Assembly (NCBI GenBank): GCA_003134815.1
Contig: PLCO01000049.1
Coordinates: forward strand, 1-46,821
DNA length: 46,821 bases
Source of the DNA: Acidobacteriaceae bacterium
GTDB taxonomy: Bacteria > Acidobacteriota > Terriglobia > Terriglobales > Acidobacteriaceae
Direction of reading: 5' to 3'
Shown here: one piece after another, positions 43,525 to 46,821 of the stretch
How positions within the stretch are numbered: position 1 is the stretch's first letter
Layout of the letters: every line of letters begins with the position of its first letter
Notes under the pieces: generated by a model
What the model saw: only the letters and a program-made list of their open reading frames with translations
The model's database searches: none
Told to the model about the DNA's origin: nothing
Made by a program: the position numbers and the translations under genes

Positions 43525-45249
43525 ATGTCCGCAAACGGCTGGCTGCAATTCGCCATTTACTCCGTCATTCTTCTGGCATCGGTTCGTCCGGTAGGAATCT
43601 ATCTGACGCGAGTGCTGGAAGGAGAGCGCACCTGGCTCGCTCCGGTGCTGCGCCCATTCGAGCGGCTCATCTACAAGCTCTGCGGCGTAAAAGCCGACAA
43701 AGAGATGAACTGGCGCGAATACACTTTCGCGATGCTGGGCTTCTCGGCCGCCACCATGCTGCTCACATACGCTATCGAACGGCTGCAATTTTACCTGCCA
43801 TGGAATCCGCAGCATCTCGCCGCAGTGGGAACGGATCTCGCTTTCAATACAGCCGCAAGTTTCACGACGAACACCAACTGGCAGTTCTACACGCCCGAGG
43901 CCACCATGAGCTATCTCACGGAGATGGCCGGCCTGGCGACGCACAACTTCTGGTCGGCAGCGGCGGGCATCGTGGTAGCTGTGGCGCTGATTCGCGGCAT
44001 CAAGCGGACCAGTTCCGCGACGATTGGCAACTTCTGGGTCGATATGACGCGGACGCTGCTTTATGTCTTGATGCCGGCTTGCATCATTTACGCGCTGCTG
44101 CTGGTGTGGCAGGGCGTGCCGCAAAACCTGAGCGCATACACTGCGGCTCATACGCTGGAGCAGCCCTCTCAGACGCAGACCATCGGGCAGGGACCAGTCG
44201 CTTCGCAGGAAGCCATCAAGATGCTGGGCACTAACGGCGGAGGCTTCTTCAACGCCAACAGCGCCCATCCGTATGAGAATCCAACCCCGTTCTCGAATTA
44301 TTTGCAGATCGTGTCCATCTTCGTCATCGGCGCAGGCCTCACCTATACGCTGGGCCGGATGACCGGCTCGCGCGGCCACGGCTGGGCAGTGTGCGGGGCG
44401 ATGTATGTGCTCTTCGCGGCCGGATTTATCGTTTGTTACTGGGCAGAGGCACATCCGTACAACATGATTCACGGCGCGCAGCAGGCGCGCACAGCGACCG
44501 CGCCGGGCGGCAACATGGAGGGCAAGGAAGTCCGCAATGGCATCGCCGAAAGCGCGCTCTTTGCCACCATCACCACCGATGCCAGTTGTGGCGCCGTCAA
44601 CGGCATGCACGACAGTTTTACTCCCCTCGGCGGCATGATCCCGCTGGCCAACATCATGCTCGGCGAGGTGGTCTTCGGCGGTGTTGGCGCGGGCATGTAC
44701 GGCATGCTGATTTACGTCGTGATCGCAGTCTTCATCGCCGGGCTCATGGTCGGCCGCACTCCGGAGTACTTGGGCAAGAAGATCGAAGCGTACGACGTAA
44801 AAATGGCCATGCTTTACGCGCTCATCTTCCCGCTGATCATTCTCACCTTCGCCGCGATTTTTGTGCTGATTCCGCAAGGGCTCTCAGTCACCAACAATCC
44901 GGGACCGCATGGCTTCAGCGAGATTCTCTATTCGTTTGTCTCCGGCGCGGGCAACAACGGCTCGGCGTTTGCGGGCCTGGGAACCAACTGGTGGTACAAC
45001 ATCGCGATGGGTTGGGACATGCTCATCGGAAGATTTCTCATGATGATTCCGGCGCTGGCGCTGGCCGGAAATCTGGCGCAGAAGAAGAGCGTTCCGCCGT
45101 CGCCGGGAACATTCCCTGTAAATACCCCTCTGTTTGCCATCCTGCTGGTCGGCGTGGTGCTGATCATCGGCGCGCTCACATTCTTTCCGGCGCTGAGCCT
45201 GGGACCGATTCTGGAACACCTGCTGTTGCAGACAGGGAAGGTTTTCTAA
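43525..45249 (+). CDS. kdpA: Potassium-transporting ATPase subunit A
   Basis: This 574-residue inner-membrane protein is the potassium channel-like subunit of the Kdp pump, with about 10 membrane segments. It shows the four-fold selectivity filter regions, including FNTAASFTTNTNWQFY, LGTNGGGFFNANSAHP, TTDASCGAVNGMHDS and GAGNNGSAFAGLGTN, each near a pore helix. Length agrees with the family. It follows kdpF directly and precedes kdpB by 41 bp. Confidence 0.97.
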   Translation: MSANGWLQFAIYSVILLASVRPVGIYLTRVLEGERTWLAPVLRPFERLIYKLCGVKADKEMNWREYTFAMLGFSAATMLLTYAIERLQFYLPWNPQHLAAVGTDLAFNTAASFTTNTNWQFYTPEATMSYLTEMAGLATHNFWSAAAGIVVAVALIRGIKRTSSATIGNFWVDMTRTLLYVLMPACIIYALLLVWQGVPQNLSAYTAAHTLEQPSQTQTIGQGPVASQEAIKMLGTNGGGFFNANSAHPYENPTPFSNYLQIVSIFVIGAGLTYTLGRMTGSRGHGWAVCGAMYVLFAAGFIVCYWAEAHPYNMIHGAQQARTATAPGGNMEGKEVRNGIAESALFATITTDASCGAVNGMHDSFTPLGGMIPLANIMLGEVVFGGVGAGMYGMLIYVVIAVFIAGLMVGRTPEYLGKKIEAYDVKMAMLYALIFPLIILTFAAIFVLIPQGLSVTNNPGPHGFSEILYSFVSGAGNNGSAFAGLGTNWWYNIAMGWDMLIGRFLMMIPALALAGNLAQKKSVPPSPGTFPVNTPLFAILLVGVVLIIGALTFFPALSLGPILEHLLLQTGKVF

Positions 45250-45290
45250 CCGAACTCATACCGCATTAGGACGAGGCAAAACGGACCGAC

Positions 45291-46821
45291 ATGGCTGAAA
45301 AAACGAGTCTATGGAACACGCAGATCATGGCCCAGGCAGCGCTGGACAGCTTTCGCAAGCTCGATCCGCGCTGGATGGTCAAGAACCCGGTGATGTTCGT
45401 GGTGGAAGTGGGCAGCGTGCTCACTTCGGTCCTGCTCTTCGAGAACTACCGCCGTCACCCCGAGGCATTCGGCTTCAACCTGCAGATCACGCTCTGGCTT
45501 TGGTTCACGGTGCTGTTTGCGAACTTTGCCGAGGCTATGGCGGAAGGCCGTGGCAAAGCGCAGGCCGACACGCTGCGCAAGGCCAAGGGCGAGACGATTG
45601 CAAAGAGATATAAGGCCGACGGCAGCTTTGAAGACATCGTCAGCGGCGCTCTGCGCGCGGGAGACGTGATTTACGTCGAGGCCAACAACTACATCGCGGG
45701 CGATGGCGAAGTCATCGAGGGCGTTGCATCGGTGGACGAGTCGGCCATTACGGGCGAATCGGCGCCGGTGATTCGCGAGGCAGGCGGCGACCGCTCGGCC
45801 GTGACAGGCGGCACGAAAGTTTTGTCGGACTGGATCAAGGTCAAGATCACATCCAATCCGGGCGAAACATTTCTGGATCGCATGATCGCCTTGGTCGAAG
45901 GCGCCACGCGCCAGAAAACGCCCAACGAAATCGCGCTCAGCATTCTGCTTTCCGGCCTCACGATCATTTTTCTACTTGCTGTCGTCACGCTGCAACCGTT
46001 TGCGATTTATTCCAGCGCTCCGCAGACCGTCTTCGTTCTCGTGTCGCTGCTGGTCTGCCTCATTCCCACAACCATCGGTGGCTTACTCTCGGCGATCGGC
46101 ATCGCCGGAATGGATCGCCTTGTTCAATACAACGTGCTGGCCATGAGCGGACGCGCCGTGGAAGCGGCGGGCGACGTGAACACGCTGCTGCTCGACAAAA
46201 CCGGCACCATCACGCTCGGCAACCGCCAGGCGACGGAGTTTATGACCGCGCCGGATGTAAGCCAGGAGCGGCTGGCCAATGCCGCGCAGCTTGCGTCGCT
46301 TTCCGACGAGACTCCCGAGGGCCGGTCAATTGTTGTGCTGGCGAAAGAAAAGTACAACCTGCGCGGACGAGATCTGGCCGGCATTCACGCCGAGTTTGTT
46401 CCATTTACCGCGCAGACGCGCATGAGCGGCGTGAATCTTCCCGGCACACAAATCCGTAAAGGATCCGTGGATGCGATTGCGCGCTTTCTCGAGGAGCAGG
46501 GATCGTCGCTGCCGCAAAAAGTTCGCGAGCATGTAGAAGAGATTGCCCGCGCCGGCGGCACGCCGCTGGTGGTTGCTGAGAACTCGACGGCGCTCGGCGT
46601 TATTTATCTAAAGGATATCGTCAAGGGCGGACTCAAGGATCGCCTGGCTCGTCTGCGTGCCATGGGCATACGCACCATCATGATCACCGGCGACAATCCG
46701 TTGACTGCTGCGGTGATTGCGCGCGAGGCCGGCGTGGATGACTTTCTTGCTGAAGCAAAACCTAAAGACAAGATGGACCTGATCAAGAGCGAGCAGGGCA
46801 AGGGCAAGCTGGTGGCGATGA
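45291..46821 (+). CDS. kdpB: Potassium-transporting ATPase ATP-binding subunit B (3' end outside window)
   Basis: 510 residues of the P-type ATPase subunit are present. Seen are the actuator motif TGES (154-157), where Ser157 corresponds to the regulatory phosphoserine Ser162 of E. coli KdpB, the phosphorylation motif DKTGT with Asp302, the nucleotide-binding region (for example [12 protein letters not shown] and RKGSVDA) and [11 protein letters not shown]. The frame is open to the last base; the final membrane helices and kdpC lie beyond. ATG 45291 is preceded by a GGACGAGG-type site some distance upstream. Confidence 0.97.
   Translation, partial: MAEKTSLWNTQIMAQAALDSFRKLDPRWMVKNPVMFVVEVGSVLTSVLLFENYRRHPEAFGFNLQITLWLWFTVLFANFAEAMAEGRGKAQADTLRKAKGETIAKRYKADGSFEDIVSGALRAGDVIYVEANNYIAGDGEVIEGVASVDESAITGESAPVIREAGGDRSAVTGGTKVLSDWIKVKITSNPGETFLDRMIALVEGATRQKTPNEIALSILLSGLTIIFLLAVVTLQPFAIYSSAPQTVFVLVSLLVCLIPTTIGGLLSAIGIAGMDRLVQYNVLAMSGRAVEAAGDVNTLLLDKTGTITLGNRQATEFMTAPDVSQERLANAAQLASLSDETPEGRSIVVLAKEKYNLRGRDLAGIHAEFVPFTAQTRMSGVNLPGTQIRKGSVDAIARFLEEQGSSLPQKVREHVEEIARAGGTPLVVAENSTALGVIYLKDIVKGGLKDRLARLRAMGIRTIMITGDNPLTAAVIAREAGVDDFLAEAKPKDKMDLIKSEQGKGKLVAM

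Overview
The window looks like chromosomal DNA of an Acidobacteriota bacterium, probably class Terriglobia (inference from gene content, no database search). The signs are GC-rich sequence, two TonB-dependent receptors with an N-terminal carboxypeptidase-regulatory-like domain (one a 1358-residue Oar-like protein), a BshB1-type bacillithiol deacetylase, FucP-type sugar transport beside Entner-Doudoroff enzymes, and a fused homocysteine methyltransferase/MTHFR. No rRNA, tRNA, CRISPR array, transposase or prophage gene was seen.

Layout. 1-372 is the 3' end of uvrA, facing a PCMT-like methyltransferase. 1437-8109 is a sugar-acid region: FucP-type permease, KDPG aldolase and KDG kinase (minus strand), then on the plus strand an SDR, a Gfo/Idh/MocA oxidoreductase, a small membrane protein and a sugar isomerase/epimerase. 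8125-19730 is a run of minus-strand genes: an ExD...EAK nuclease-like protein, a TonB receptor with a clear terminator, nicotinate phosphoribosyltransferase, a GH51 arabinofuranosidase, two methyltransferases, BshB1 and a lipoprotein. 19988-22089 holds the fused methionine enzyme and xseB. 22145-27674 holds an amidase and the giant TonB receptor.

The most notable part is 27934-39559: eleven minus-strand genes, many joined by ATGA or GTGA stop/start overlaps, that together encode breakdown of xanthine to glyoxylate, CO2 and ammonia. In transcription order: allantoinase, allantoate amidohydrolase, (S)-ureidoglycine aminohydrolase, a second M20 enzyme that resembles plant ureidoglycolate amidohydrolase, three xanthine dehydrogenase subunits, OHCU decarboxylase, 5-hydroxyisourate hydrolase, uricase, and an APC permease carrying an apparent frameshift. 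The first four genes follow the order of their reactions. A 16-bp perfect palindrome separates the ureide half from the urate half.

39730-46821 holds a stand-alone receiver protein, a stub of an ABC ATPase, and the potassium-uptake region: a KdpD-like kinase lacking the usual N-terminal sensor domain, divergent kdpE, a structured leader with a candidate KdpE site, a 28-codon membrane peptide, kdpF, kdpA and the 5' part of kdpB, which runs off the window.
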